From the NCBI GenBank assembly GCA_044226205.1, contig JBGAHL010000019.1, positions 1 to 64,000 on the forward strand: 64,000 bases of DNA, in the 5' to 3' direction. How positions within the stretch are numbered: position 1 is the stretch's first letter; the number at the start of each line of letters is the position of its first letter. The notes under the pieces are model-generated. The model saw only the letters and a program-made list of their open reading frames with translations, searched no databases and was not told the DNA's origin. The stretch comes from M3007 sp044226205 (GTDB lineage: Bacteria; Bacteroidota; Bacteroidia; Chitinophagales; Saprospiraceae). Positions 1 to 8,130 of this stretch are shown here, piece after piece. The position numbers were made by a program, and so were the translations under genes.

Positions 1-2429
1 AAGGAGAGGGGGAGGCGATAGCAAATGAGGGCGCCTCCCCCTCTCCTTTGGAGAGGGGGCCGGGGGGTGAGGCTTCCCATTTATTTCGCGTCAAAGCCCC
101 CATGCTCCAGCCCGGTCAGGTCGTTTGCCTGCTCGGTCACGGCGTCGGTCTGCGCAACTGGGACAGTGCCGCGCCGCTTTTGCTGCAACCCGAAGGCGAC
201 TGGTGGACGATTCGGCTCGATCTGACGCGGGAAAACTTCCCGCTGGCCTACAAATACGGCATCTGGGACACCCGGGCGCATCGCTTCCTCGGTTTTGAAG
301 ACGGCGCCAACCGCCCGCTGTACCCTTCGCCTGCGGGCAGCATGACCGTGCTGAACGACGGGTTTGCCCGACTGCCCCAACCCGCTTGGCGCGGCGCCGG
401 GGTGGCTATTCCTGTGTTCAGCCTGCGCAGTGAAAACAGCTTCGGGGTGGGAGAATTCACCGACCTGCACGCGTTGGCCGACTGGGGCAAGGCCGTGGGG
501 CTTAAATTGATCCAGTTGCTGCCCGTCAACGACACTTCGGCGACCGGCACCTGGACCGATTCCTATCCTTACGCGGCTATTTCGGCGTTTGCGCTGCACC
601 CTGTTTTTCTCAATCTGGAGGAAGTTGCGGGCAAAAAACACGCGGCATTGCTCCAGCCTTTCGCCGCGCGGAAAAAAGCGCTCAATGCCCTCGAAGCCGT
701 GGATTACGAAGCGGTCATGACCGCCAAATGGGAGATGATCCGGCTGCTTTACGCCGCACAAAAAGCCGATTGGGCCAAAGACAAGGCCTATCAGGCCTAC
801 TTTGCCGAAAACCGGCACTGGCTCCTGCCCTACGCGGCCTTCTGTTACCTGAAAGCCAAACACGGCACGGTCGAGTTTGAACGCTGGCCCGAACACAGCC
901 GTTATTCGGCCCCGGCCATCGAACAACTTTCGGCGCCCGACGCCGCGCACCACGACGAGATCGCCATCCATTATTTCGTGCAGTGGCAGCTCCACCGTCA
1001 GTTGAAAGCGGCTGCCGACTACGCCCATTCATGCGGCCTCGCCCTGAAAGGCGATATTCCGATCGGCATTTACCGCCACTCCTGCGATGCCTGGATGGAG
1101 CCCGAATTGTACCACATGGACCAGCAGGCCGGCGCTCCGCCCGATGATTTCGCGGTGGCCGGACAGAACTGGGGCTTCCCGACCTACAACTGGGATCGAA
1201 TGAAACAGGACGGGTTTGCCTGGTGGCGCCGCCGTTTCGCCCAGATGAGGGGGTATTTCGACGCCTTCCGCATCGATCATATTCTCGGCTTTTTCCGCAT
1301 CTGGAGCATTCCGCTCGATGCCGTTCAGGGCATTCTCGGGTGGTTCGTACCCGCTATTCCTGTCGGAGAGCATGAGTTTTACGAGGCGGGTATCGGCTTT
1401 AATGGCGACCGCCTTTGCCGCCCGTTTATCAACGATGCCGTGTTGCAGGAAATCTTTGGAGAACTGGCTGATTACGCGCGGCGCAATTTCCTCGACCAAA
1501 CGCCCGACAGCGGCCACTGGTCGGGTTTGAGCCAGTACACGCTTTTGCCCGACTACGATACGCAGCGAAAAGTAGAGCAATGGTTTAAGCAACAACAGCA
1601 TCCCGTGGCCATCAAAGGCGCGAAAAAAGGCAAAAACACCTCGGCCCTCACGGCCGAGGAGAACGTCCGGCTGCGCGACGGGCTGTACGACCTGATCGCC
1701 AACGTGATCCTGCTCGACGTGCCCGGCGGGTATGCTTTCCGCATTGGCATGGAAAAAACGGCTTCGTTCCGCTTCCTGCCTGCCGAGGTGAAGGAACCGC
1801 TTAAAGCCTTGTACGTCAATTATTTCTTCCGCCGGCAAGACGACTTCTGGGCCCGCGAAGCCTACGAAAAACTGCCCGACCTCAAACGCTCCACCGAGAT
1901 GCTCATCTGCGGGGAAGACCTGGGCATGGTGCCCGATTGCGTGCCCGACGTGATGCGCGCTCTGGGCATCCTGAGCCTCGAAATACAGCGCATGCCCAAG
2001 CAGGCAGGCCTTCGTTTTTTCAACCCCAAAGACGCGCCCTACCTCGCCGTGGTCACCCCTTCGACCCACGACATGAGTACCATTCGCGGCTGGTGGGAGG
2101 AAGACCGCGACCTGACGCAGCGCTTTTTCAACGAACAACTCGGCTACGAAGGCCATGCGCCTTATTTCTGCGAGCCCTGGATCGCCCGGACCATTCTGGC
2201 GCAGCATTTTCACTCGCCGGCCATGTGGGCTATTTTCCAGATTCAGGATCTGCTGGGTATGGACGGCGCCCTGCGCCGTCAGAACCCGGACGAGGAGCGT
2301 ATCAACGTGCCCGCCAACCCCAAACACTACTGGCGTTATCGCATGCACCTGAGCCTCGAAGCCCTGCAAAAAGCGGAGGGGTTCAATTCGGCGCTGCGGG
2401 AACTGGTGGGGGCGAGCGGGAGAGGGTGA
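1..2429 (+). CDS. malQ: 4-alpha-glucanotransferase (GH77) with CBM20-type domain, 5' end outside window
   Basis: Amylomaltase that transfers alpha-1,4-glucan segments between maltodextrins in the cytoplasm. The frame (codons from base 3) is open to the first base, so the true start lies upstream. A CBM20-type starch-binding domain follows the entry region (LGHGVGLRNWD, WWTIRLDL, YKYGIWD, bases ~100-290). The GH77 barrel starts near 400 (SENSFGVGEF). Catalytic segments are visible: nucleophile region DAFRIDHILG near 1260, acid/base CGEDLG near 1910, THDMS near 2065. Bacteroidota MalQ often carry two CBM20 domains, so the first is probably outside the window. Bases ~31-70 are a G-rich palindromic repeat read in frame in what should be the inter-domain linker. 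The function call is firm; only the N terminus is unknown. Confidence 0.95.
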   Translation, partial: GEGEAIANEGASPSPLERGPGGEASHLFRVKAPMLQPGQVVCLLGHGVGLRNWDSAAPLLLQPEGDWWTIRLDLTRENFPLAYKYGIWDTRAHRFLGFEDGANRPLYPSPAGSMTVLNDGFARLPQPAWRGAGVAIPVFSLRSENSFGVGEFTDLHALADWGKAVGLKLIQLLPVNDTSATGTWTDSYPYAAISAFALHPVFLNLEEVAGKKHAALLQPFAARKKALNALEAVDYEAVMTAKWEMIRLLYAAQKADWAKDKAYQAYFAENRHWLLPYAAFCYLKAKHGTVEFERWPEHSRYSAPAIEQLSAPDAAHHDEIAIHYFVQWQLHRQLKAAADYAHSCGLALKGDIPIGIYRHSCDAWMEPELYHMDQQAGAPPDDFAVAGQNWGFPTYNWDRMKQDGFAWWRRRFAQMRGYFDAFRIDHILGFFRIWSIPLDAVQGILGWFVPAIPVGEHEFYEAGIGFNGDRLCRPFINDAVLQEIFGELADYARRNFLDQTPDSGHWSGLSQYTLLPDYDTQRKVEQWFKQQQHPVAIKGAKKGKNTSALTAEENVRLRDGLYDLIANVILLDVPGGYAFRIGMEKTASFRFLPAEVKEPLKALYVNYFFRRQDDFWAREAYEKLPDLKRSTEMLICGEDLGMVPDCVPDVMRALGILSLEIQRMPKQAGLRFFNPKDAPYLAVVTPSTHDMSTIRGWWEEDRDLTQRFFNEQLGYEGHAPYFCEPWIARTILAQHFHSPAMWAIFQIQDLLGMDGALRRQNPDEERINVPANPKHYWRYRMHLSLEALQKAEGFNSALRELVGASGRG
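31..70. repeat. G-rich palindromic repeat inside malQ linker
   Basis: A C-rich block, a short spacer and a G-rich block (cccctctcc tttgg agaggggg, then ccggggggtgagg). It resembles the G-rich repeat that occurs between genes at 37809-37845 and 39399-39478. Here it is translated in frame as low-complexity Pro/Ser/Gly/Glu sequence between carbohydrate-binding regions. Confidence 0.6.
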
Positions 2430-2505
2430 GGTATTGGCCCGGGTGAATGGCAAAGGTTTGATCATAAGATGAGCGTATTATCTTTATCGCTCAAACCAAA
2501 TCGTC

Positions 2506-3060
2506 ATGCCGCCCAAAAAAGTCATGCTCCGCCAATGGCTGTCCAATGGAGACACCGAGCAGGTCGTCGATGCCCTGCGGGAAATTTCAAACGAACTGAA
2601 CGACAAGTACCTCCGCCAGGACATTGTCCATCAGGCCGGCCGCTTCAATACCTTGCGAAAAGAACGCCTGCAAGGGATTATTGACGAAAAACACTACGCC
2701 CTGCAACTCAACGCCATCCATCTGGCGCTGCAAGACCTGATCGAGCGGCTCCCCGACGATGCGCAGCGTGCTGCCGCTGACCCGTCTGACGGCGCCCCAA
2801 AGCCGCCAGCGCGGCCATCGCAACTCCCCTTGATCATCGGGCTGCTCCTGTTGCTGGGTCCGGCTATCGCCCTCGCCGCATTTATCCCCTGCCCGAGCGC
2901 TTCGGTGGAAAACGTGTTCCGCCTGTTGATGGCCCTCGGCGCCGGCGGTATTGCCACGCTGCTGCCCGGCGCGTTTCACCTCGAACTCAAAGGGCTGAAA
3001 GCGGAAGCGCCATCGGGGTGTTTGCGCTGGTCTACCTGGTCAATCCCGCCGGGGTCGTGA
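2506..3060 (+). CDS. EAD11-like domain membrane protein, N-terminal part (frameshifted)
   Basis: Residues 1-85 form an all-helical domain (WLSNGDTEQVVDAL, QAGRFNTLRKERLQGII, LQLNAIHLALQDLIERL) that resembles effector-associated domain EAD11, an adaptor found in bacterial conflict and signalling proteins. A Pro-rich linker and hydrophobic segments at ~107-127 and ~138-157 follow. The last ~18 residues look out of frame. The natural continuation (IGVFALVYLVNPAGVV) is read in another frame from about 3009 and continues into the next entry. A single-base loss near 3003-3009 explains this. It is either a decayed gene or an assembly error. Start: ATG at 2506, 76 bp after malQ. Confidence 0.6.
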   Translation: MPPKKVMLRQWLSNGDTEQVVDALREISNELNDKYLRQDIVHQAGRFNTLRKERLQGIIDEKHYALQLNAIHLALQDLIERLPDDAQRAAADPSDGAPKPPARPSQLPLIIGLLLLLGPAIALAAFIPCPSASVENVFRLLMALGAGGIATLLPGAFHLELKGLKAEAPSGCLRWSTWSIPPGS

Positions 3061-3599
3061 AAGACGACAGCCGCTGCAACGAACCCAAAACAACGGCCGT
3101 CACCGTATTCGTCCACGGCAAACAAGGCGCCCAGGACATGATCCTGCGCCAGCAAGGCTTCGTGGTGATGGACGTGCCCGGCGGCGAGCGCAAACGCGCT
3201 TCCATCAACGAAAACGGACAGGCTTTTTTCCAAAACCTCGTGGTAGGCGACAGCGTACAACTCAATGTCGATTTTTCAGAACCCTACAAGGCCACCCGGC
3301 CCGGCCGCAAGTACCGCGTCGAACCCTCGGGCAGCATCTACCTCGAAGTGGCGCTGCAGGGCCTCGATAAAGTGTTCGGCACCGTACAGGAGGGCGACAG
3401 GGCCCTGCCCGGCGTCGTGGCGTCCATCGGCGCCCTGCGCGACACCACCGACGAGACCGGCTACTACGAAATCATCATTCCCGAGCCGCTGCAACAAAAA
3501 CAGCAGGAAGTCAAGTTTACCCGGACCGGCTACAAATTGCTCACCAAAACCGCCTACCCCCAGACCGGCGCACCGCTCAACGTGGTGCTTTCAAAATAA
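3018..3599 (+). CDS. C-terminal part of the frameshifted EAD11-like protein
   Basis: This frame continues the upstream protein. It opens with the end of a membrane segment (FALVYLVNPAGVV), followed by a beta-rich region (TVFVHGKQGAQDMILRQQGF, SINENGQAFFQNLVVGDS) and a C-terminal carboxypeptidase-regulatory-like beta-sandwich (GTVQEGDRALPGVVASI, TDETGYYEIIIPE). The GTG at 3018 is only the first usable start in the frame; a real independent start is unlikely because the hydrophobic stretch begins upstream. Together the two parts would make one protein of about 360 residues: cytosolic EAD11-like adaptor, membrane segment, beta-sandwich domains. The stop lies 23 bp before the TPR gene, which suggests co-transcription. 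Confidence 0.6.
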   Translation: MFALVYLVNPAGVVKDDSRCNEPKTTAVTVFVHGKQGAQDMILRQQGFVVMDVPGGERKRASINENGQAFFQNLVVGDSVQLNVDFSEPYKATRPGRKYRVEPSGSIYLEVALQGLDKVFGTVQEGDRALPGVVASIGALRDTTDETGYYEIIIPEPLQQKQQEVKFTRTGYKLLTKTAYPQTGAPLNVVLSK

Positions 3600-3622
3600 C
3601 GTACCCAATTCAATAAAATCCA

Positions 3623-5653
3623 ATGAAAAACACATGGCTGACCCTCCTCGGGATATGGGTCTGCACGGCCGCCCTCGCCCAGCAAACCGTACTGGGCGGT
3701 ATGGTCACGGTGCAAAACAGCAAGTATGAAACCGGCCGCCTCGAACCCGTCATCAACGCCCAGGTGGAGGAAGACTACGGCCGCTCCCAGGCGACCACTA
3801 CCGGGGCCGACGGCGCTTTTCGCCTGCCTCTGGTGGGCATCCCCGAGCAGGAGAGTTTTCGGTTCAGCGTGCGAAAAAGCGGCCTCGAAGTGGTCAATAC
3901 CGACCAGTTGAAAGCCGTGGCGGGGCAAAAAGACGCCGTCCGGATCTACATGGCCCGGCCCGAATACATCGCCGATTTCCGGAAAAAGATCTACAACGTC
4001 GGCAAAACCGAAAGCGAAAAAGCCATCGAGCGCAAGCTGAGCCAGCTCGAAAAAGAACGCGCCGAACTCCAAAAAAACGCCGCCGCCAACGCCGACCGCA
4101 TCGAAGCCCTCTCCGCCGAAATCGAGCTGGCCGAGGCCCGCGCCAAAAAGATCGAGCAGGACGCCCGCGAACTCGCCCAAAAATACGAGCGCATCAACCT
4201 CGACGACGCCAGCGAGCAATACCAGCAGGCCTTCCGTCTGTTCCAGGCCGGCGAACTCGACCAGGCCCTGGCGCTCCTGCAAAACACCCCCGAGCAGGCC
4301 CGGAAAATACTCGAAGAACGCGAGCGCATCGCAGAGCTGTACCGCGAAGCCGCCGCCCGCGACTCCGTACAGCGCCAGCGCACCCGCGAAACCATGCAGG
4401 CCCTGCGGCTCAAAGCCGACCTCCACCGCACCCGCTACGAGTGGGACAGCGTGGCGCTGGCCTACGACTACCTCATCCGGCTCGACAGCACCAACGCCCA
4501 GAACGTGTACGACTACGCCGTTTTTCTCGAAGACATCAACCGCTACGACCAAGCCCTGCATTGGCTGGCAACATTCAATCGCATGCCCGGCGCCGAGGCC
4601 TGGCAGGTGGCTAACGCTTACGGGCTTGTGGGGCAAATACACGAGGAAACCGGTAATTTTTCGGGGGCTATGGCAGCGTATGCGGAATTACAAAGGCAAT
4701 ATGCCAGCCTGACGACAAAGGAGGCGCAAAATGATTTTTACAAAGGCAATCTGGCCATCTCGTATTCCAAATTAGGCTTCCTCTATCAGGCGCAGGGGAA
4801 ATTCGACACCGCGCTGGTCTATTTTGAAAAAGACTTGAAACTGACAGAAGAGATCTGCCGAGACAACCCCCAAAGCGAAAGCCTGAAAAACGGGCTGGCC
4901 ATCTCGTATGAAAAATTAGGGGACATCTATCAGGCGCAGGGGAAATTCGACACCGCGCTGGTCTATTTTGAAAAACGATCTCAACTCGGAGAAGAACTCT
5001 ACCGTTCTAACCCCCAAAGCGAAAGCGTGAAAGACGGGCTGGCCATCTCGTATGAAAGATTAGGGGACCTCTATCAGGCGCAGGGGAAATTTGACACCGC
5101 GCTGGTCTATTTTGTAAAAGAAGCTGAGCTGTCTGAATATCTCTACCGAGCTAACCCCAAAAGCGAAAGCCTGAAAAACGGGCTGGCCATCTCGTATGAA
5201 AAATTAGGCTTCCTCTATCAGGCGCAGGGGAAATTCGACACCGCGCTGGTCTATTTTGTAAAACGATCTCAACTCGGAGAAGAGCTCTACCGAGACAACC
5301 CCAAAAGCGAAAGCCTGAAAAACGGGCTGGCCATCTCGTATTCCAAATTAGGGGAGATATATCAGGCGCAAGGTAAATTCGACACCGCGCTGGTCTATTT
5401 TGTAAAATACAATCAACTCGGAGAAGAACTCTACCGAGCCAACCCCCAAAGCGCCGATCTGCTTTTTGGCCTGGGCGTTTCCTATTACAAACTTGCCGCG
5501 CTCTACGAAGCCATGGGACAAATCCCGAAGGCCATAGCTTATCTGGTAAAAGCCTTGCCGGTTTTTGAACGATTGTACGAGATCACGGGGCTGGATAAAT
5601 ACATACAAATCAGTCAGGCCTTGGCACGAGAAATCCATCGGCTAAAAAATTAG
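3623..5653 (+). CDS. secreted coiled-coil / tetratricopeptide repeat protein
   Basis: 676 residues. A signal peptide (TLLGIWVCTAALAQ) is followed by a carboxypeptidase-regulatory-like sandwich (~25-110, TTTGADGAFRLPLVG), a charged coiled coil (~125-190) and TPR-type helices to the end. From about residue 377 the repeats are 48 residues long and nearly identical (core GLAISYEKLG, YQAQGKFDTALVYF, SESLKN), which is longer than the usual 34-residue TPR. At DNA level the unit is 144 bp. No catalytic domain is seen; a protein-interaction role in the periplasm or at the surface is inferred. It lies 23 bp after the EAD11-like gene, and the two probably work together. Confidence 0.8.
   Translation: MKNTWLTLLGIWVCTAALAQQTVLGGMVTVQNSKYETGRLEPVINAQVEEDYGRSQATTTGADGAFRLPLVGIPEQESFRFSVRKSGLEVVNTDQLKAVAGQKDAVRIYMARPEYIADFRKKIYNVGKTESEKAIERKLSQLEKERAELQKNAAANADRIEALSAEIELAEARAKKIEQDARELAQKYERINLDDASEQYQQAFRLFQAGELDQALALLQNTPEQARKILEERERIAELYREAAARDSVQRQRTRETMQALRLKADLHRTRYEWDSVALAYDYLIRLDSTNAQNVYDYAVFLEDINRYDQALHWLATFNRMPGAEAWQVANAYGLVGQIHEETGNFSGAMAAYAELQRQYASLTTKEAQNDFYKGNLAISYSKLGFLYQAQGKFDTALVYFEKDLKLTEEICRDNPQSESLKNGLAISYEKLGDIYQAQGKFDTALVYFEKRSQLGEELYRSNPQSESVKDGLAISYERLGDLYQAQGKFDTALVYFVKEAELSEYLYRANPKSESLKNGLAISYEKLGFLYQAQGKFDTALVYFVKRSQLGEELYRDNPKSESLKNGLAISYSKLGEIYQAQGKFDTALVYFVKYNQLGEELYRANPQSADLLFGLGVSYYKLAALYEAMGQIPKAIAYLVKALPVFERLYEITGLDKYIQISQALAREIHRLKN
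4751..5614 (+). repeat. tandem 144-bp coding repeats (48-codon TPR units)
   Basis: The segment ctggccatctcgta recurs at 4751, 4895, 5039, 5183 and 5327, exactly 144 bp apart, with a diverged unit from 5471. Long stretches such as caggcgcaggggaaatt are conserved even at silent positions. The units are therefore recent duplications or kept alike by recombination, not anciently diverged TPRs. Confidence 0.9.
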
Positions 5654-5696
5654 CGACCGACATGGAAATGCCCGACGGGAAGGGAAGGGTCTCACG

Positions 5697-5966
5697 GGCA
5701 CGGTTACCGATGTTGCGTCCCTAACGGGACGGGTTTGTTCCCATCGTCACGTTTTCTACCGATGTTTCGTCCCTACGGGACGGGGCACGGTTACCGATGT
5801 TGCGTCCCTAACGGGACGGGTTTGTTCCCATCGTCACGTTTTATACCGATGTTTCGTCCCCACGGGACGGGGCACGGTTACCGATGTTGCATCCCTAACG
5901 GGACGGGTTTGTCCCATCGTCACGTTTTCTACCGATGTTTCGTCCCTACGGGACGGGGCACGGTTA
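5697..5966. repeat. 87-bp tandem array of hairpin repeats
   Basis: Part of the 577-bp gene-free stretch 5654-6230. A unit of about 87 bp occurs nearly three times (anchors ttaccgatgttgcgtcc at 5704, 5791, 5878). Each unit carries two versions of a core, accgatgtt(g/t)cgtccct(a)acgggacg, whose cgtccc/gggacg halves form a small hairpin. The six cores alternate between two spacings. Short open frames that cross the array are by-products of the repeat. Confidence 0.9.
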
Positions 5967-6069
5967 GGGGGGTATTCACTATCAATGCCTCGGCCATTAA
6001 TAAGATTCAATGTTGTGTCTAAACAAAATGCTCCCCGGCATGGGCTAACAATTCCCTGTGGCGACGCCT

Positions 6070-6178
6070 CGTCCAATAAGGATGTAACATTGGCATACAC
6101 TGTCCCGTAGGGACACAACGTCGGTAGCCCATGGACAGGTCCCGCGTCCCCGTCCCGTAGGGACGCAACATCGGTAAA
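6070..6178 (-). repeat. inverted copies of the cgtccctacgggacg hairpin repeat
   Basis: Two intact cores in the opposite orientation to the array at 5697 lie at 6101-6127 and 6151-6178 (gtcccgtagggac followed by gcaacatcggta). A decayed third copy (gtccaataaggatgtaacattgg) lies at about 6070-6094. The rest of 5967-6230 shows no gene or clear signal. Confidence 0.8.
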
Positions 6179-6230
6179 AACGTGCCGCTTACCATGAAAA
6201 AATCACTGCAATGCGGATGCATTTTCTCCT

Positions 6231-6566
6231 CTACCCAAACATCGCCGCCTTCCCGAAACACAACCCGAAACCCACGGCGCCCGTCAGCAAACTGGAGATC
6301 AGCATGGCCTGCCCCACGTGGCGCAGGTCGGTGAATACGAGGATCAGCCCGATCAGGAAATTGATGCCGGCCTGCGCGACGACCAGCATGGCGTCGGCAA
6401 TCACCATGCCCAGCCCGGCTTCGCTGCCGCCTGAGCCGGCCATGGTGCTGGTCAGGGCCATGTAGACCAGCATGATGATGAAATTGATCATGACCACCTT
6501 GCCCAGCGGCATACGCTTGGGCGGTTCAAACGGGATTTGGGGCTGATCGAGCGGTTGTTCTTCCAT
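6231..6566 (-). CDS. small membrane protein of unknown function
   Basis: 111 residues. A short Pro/Gln-rich cytosolic start (QPQIPFEPPK) is followed by three predicted membrane helices (about 24-43, 52-80 with a possible break, 86-106). No family was recognised. It is downstream of the radical SAM gene on the same strand, but 145 bp and a palindromic repeat lie between them, so joint transcription is uncertain. Neighbouring inverted repeats at its 3' side may end transcription. Confidence 0.65.
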   Translation of the reverse strand: MEEQPLDQPQIPFEPPKRMPLGKVVMINFIIMLVYMALTSTMAGSGGSEAGLGMVIADAMLVVAQAGINFLIGLILVFTDLRHVGQAMLISSLLTGAVGFGLCFGKAAMFG

Positions 6567-6642
6567 AAGGTCAGGTTGACAAGGTTGAAATTGGTTGTAA
6601 AATTAAGGTAACGCTATCCATTTAGGGCGTTTGCGCGTCGTT

Positions 6643-6703
6643 TTCACCGCGGAGACGCGGAGGGTTCGCGAATTTCTTTGCGCCTTTGCGTCTTGGCGGT
6701 GAA
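6643..6703. repeat. palindromic repeat of the ttcaccgc...gcggtgaa family
   Basis: Imperfect inverted repeat with arms ttttcaccgcggagacgcgg and gcgtcttggcggtgaaa around a small spacer (gcgaatttctttgcgcc). Related copies are at 9664, 30453 and 47028. It lies just downstream of the radical SAM gene. Confidence 0.8.
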
Positions 6704-6711
6704 AGCCACGT

Positions 6712-8118
6712 TCACACCATCGCCTGCTCGCCGCGCAATTTTTCCAGCCGCGCCCGTTTGGCGGCGTCGCGGTAAAACAGGTTCATGGTTTCGAAAGGAA
6801 TGATCTTGCCGTCGTCGGGACTGACAATGTGTACGCAGGATTTTTTGATGGCGCGCACGTCGAAGTCCCAGGCATCGATAAACCGCATGATGATGATGCG
6901 GAACAGGTTTTCGTAACCCAGGTTGGGGGCGCTGACCTGCGGGAGGCAGCACATCAGGCTCTGATTCAGTTCGTTGGTGGCGCATTCCACCGAGTTGCCC
7001 GTGCTGAACAACTGGACCATGTGCTGGTGCAGGCGCTCGTCCTGCTCGTACACGATGGTGTTGCGGGAGTTGTCGAGGATGTCCTGCGGGTTGATGAAAC
7101 GGGTGAGCGGAAACACCTCGCCGTCGATTTTCAGGGCGTAGGCCATGGCCAGCGCGTCGGGGTTGCAGGGCACAGGGATGAGGTCTTCGGGCTGAAAAAT
7201 ACCGGTCTGTTCGATGATCTGGCGGCGCACCTCCGTCAGCGTCATGCGGTCGGTGGCGGGGTTGTACCCTTCGAAACGGCCGGCAGCCTGGGTGGGCTGA
7301 AACGTGACCCCGCGCACGCAGCGCTGTTGAAGGGCAAAACGGATGATGTCGCCGATTTCCTGATCGTTCAGGCCTTTTTGCAGGGTGACGACCAGCGTCG
7401 TGGAGAGGTTGAAACGGTTGAGGTGTTCGAGGGCGCGCATCCGCACGTCGAGCAGGTTTTCGCCGCGCAGGCTTTCGAGCGCATGCGGCTGGAAGGAGTC
7501 GAATTGCAGGTAAACTTCGAAATCGGGCATGTACGAGGCCAGCCGCTCCACGAAAGCCGCGTCTTTGGCGATGCGGATGCCATTGGTATTGAGCATCAGG
7601 TGCCGGATGGGCTTCTTTTTGGCAATGTCCAGAATTTCAAAGAATTGCGGGTGCACAGTGGGTTCGCCGCCGCTGATCTGCACCACGTCGGGCTGGCCTT
7701 CGTTGGCCACCACGAGGTCGAGCATGTGCTCGATCTCTTCGAGGGTGCGGTGCCGGCCGTGATGGGGCGCCGATTCGGCGTAGCAGGTGGGGCAGGCCAG
7801 GTTGCAGCGGTCGGTCACCTCGACGATGGTGAGGCAGGAGTGCTGCTCGTGGTCGGGGCACAGGCCGCAATCGTAAGGGCAGCCGAAATGGGTCCGGGTA
7901 TTGAATTTGCGGGGCATTTCGCTGCGTTTGGCGTAGTTGCGGGTGGTGCGGTAGTACGCCGCGTCGGTGGCAATGAGCACTTTGGAGGCGCCGTGTTCGG
8001 GACAACGTTTGAGCATGTACACATTGTCGCCCTCGATGATAATTTTGGCATCGATGCGGCGCAGGCACTCGGGGCAAAGCGACAGGGTGAAGTCGTAGTA
8101 GATGTAAGGGCGTTCCAT
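6712..8118 (-). CDS. Tes-like radical SAM enzyme with additional Cys clusters
   Basis: 468 residues. The radical SAM core motif is C105-NLA-C109-PT-C112, followed by the SAM-binding ISGGEPT. An N-terminal zinc-like knuckle (C15PEC18, C39PEH) and a second Cys cluster (C80, C84, C87, C95) precede the barrel. This arrangement matches the MJ0619/Tes group, in which the archaeal member joins lipid chains to make tetraether lipids. Bacterial members are mostly uncharacterised, so the substrate here is unknown. Only 12 bp separate it from the upstream Lgt-like gene, so lipid chemistry is a reasonable inference. C-terminal Cys residues (C378, MCCLPQ) may bind another cluster. Start: ATG at 8118. Confidence 0.85.
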   Translation of the reverse strand: MERPYIYYDFTLSLCPECLRRIDAKIIIEGDNVYMLKRCPEHGASKVLIATDAAYYRTTRNYAKRSEMPRKFNTRTHFGCPYDCGLCPDHEQHSCLTIVEVTDRCNLACPTCYAESAPHHGRHRTLEEIEHMLDLVVANEGQPDVVQISGGEPTVHPQFFEILDIAKKKPIRHLMLNTNGIRIAKDAAFVERLASYMPDFEVYLQFDSFQPHALESLRGENLLDVRMRALEHLNRFNLSTTLVVTLQKGLNDQEIGDIIRFALQQRCVRGVTFQPTQAAGRFEGYNPATDRMTLTEVRRQIIEQTGIFQPEDLIPVPCNPDALAMAYALKIDGEVFPLTRFINPQDILDNSRNTIVYEQDERLHQHMVQLFSTGNSVECATNELNQSLMCCLPQVSAPNLGYENLFRIIIMRFIDAWDFDVRAIKKSCVHIVSPDDGKIIPFETMNLFYRDAAKRARLEKLRGEQAMV

Positions 8119-8130
8119 ATTTGTTTGGGT

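Noticed and set aside
2990..3030. Programmed ribosomal frameshift in the EAD11-like gene
   Set aside because: No slippery heptamer or clear downstream pseudoknot; a one-base indel explains the data better.
5700..5960. Possible CRISPR array
   Set aside because: Repeat spacing alternates and the spacers are themselves repeated; no cas genes are near. It is a tandem hairpin repeat.
5735..6118. Short open frames across the hairpin repeats
   Set aside because: They consist of translated repeat units and lack coding character.
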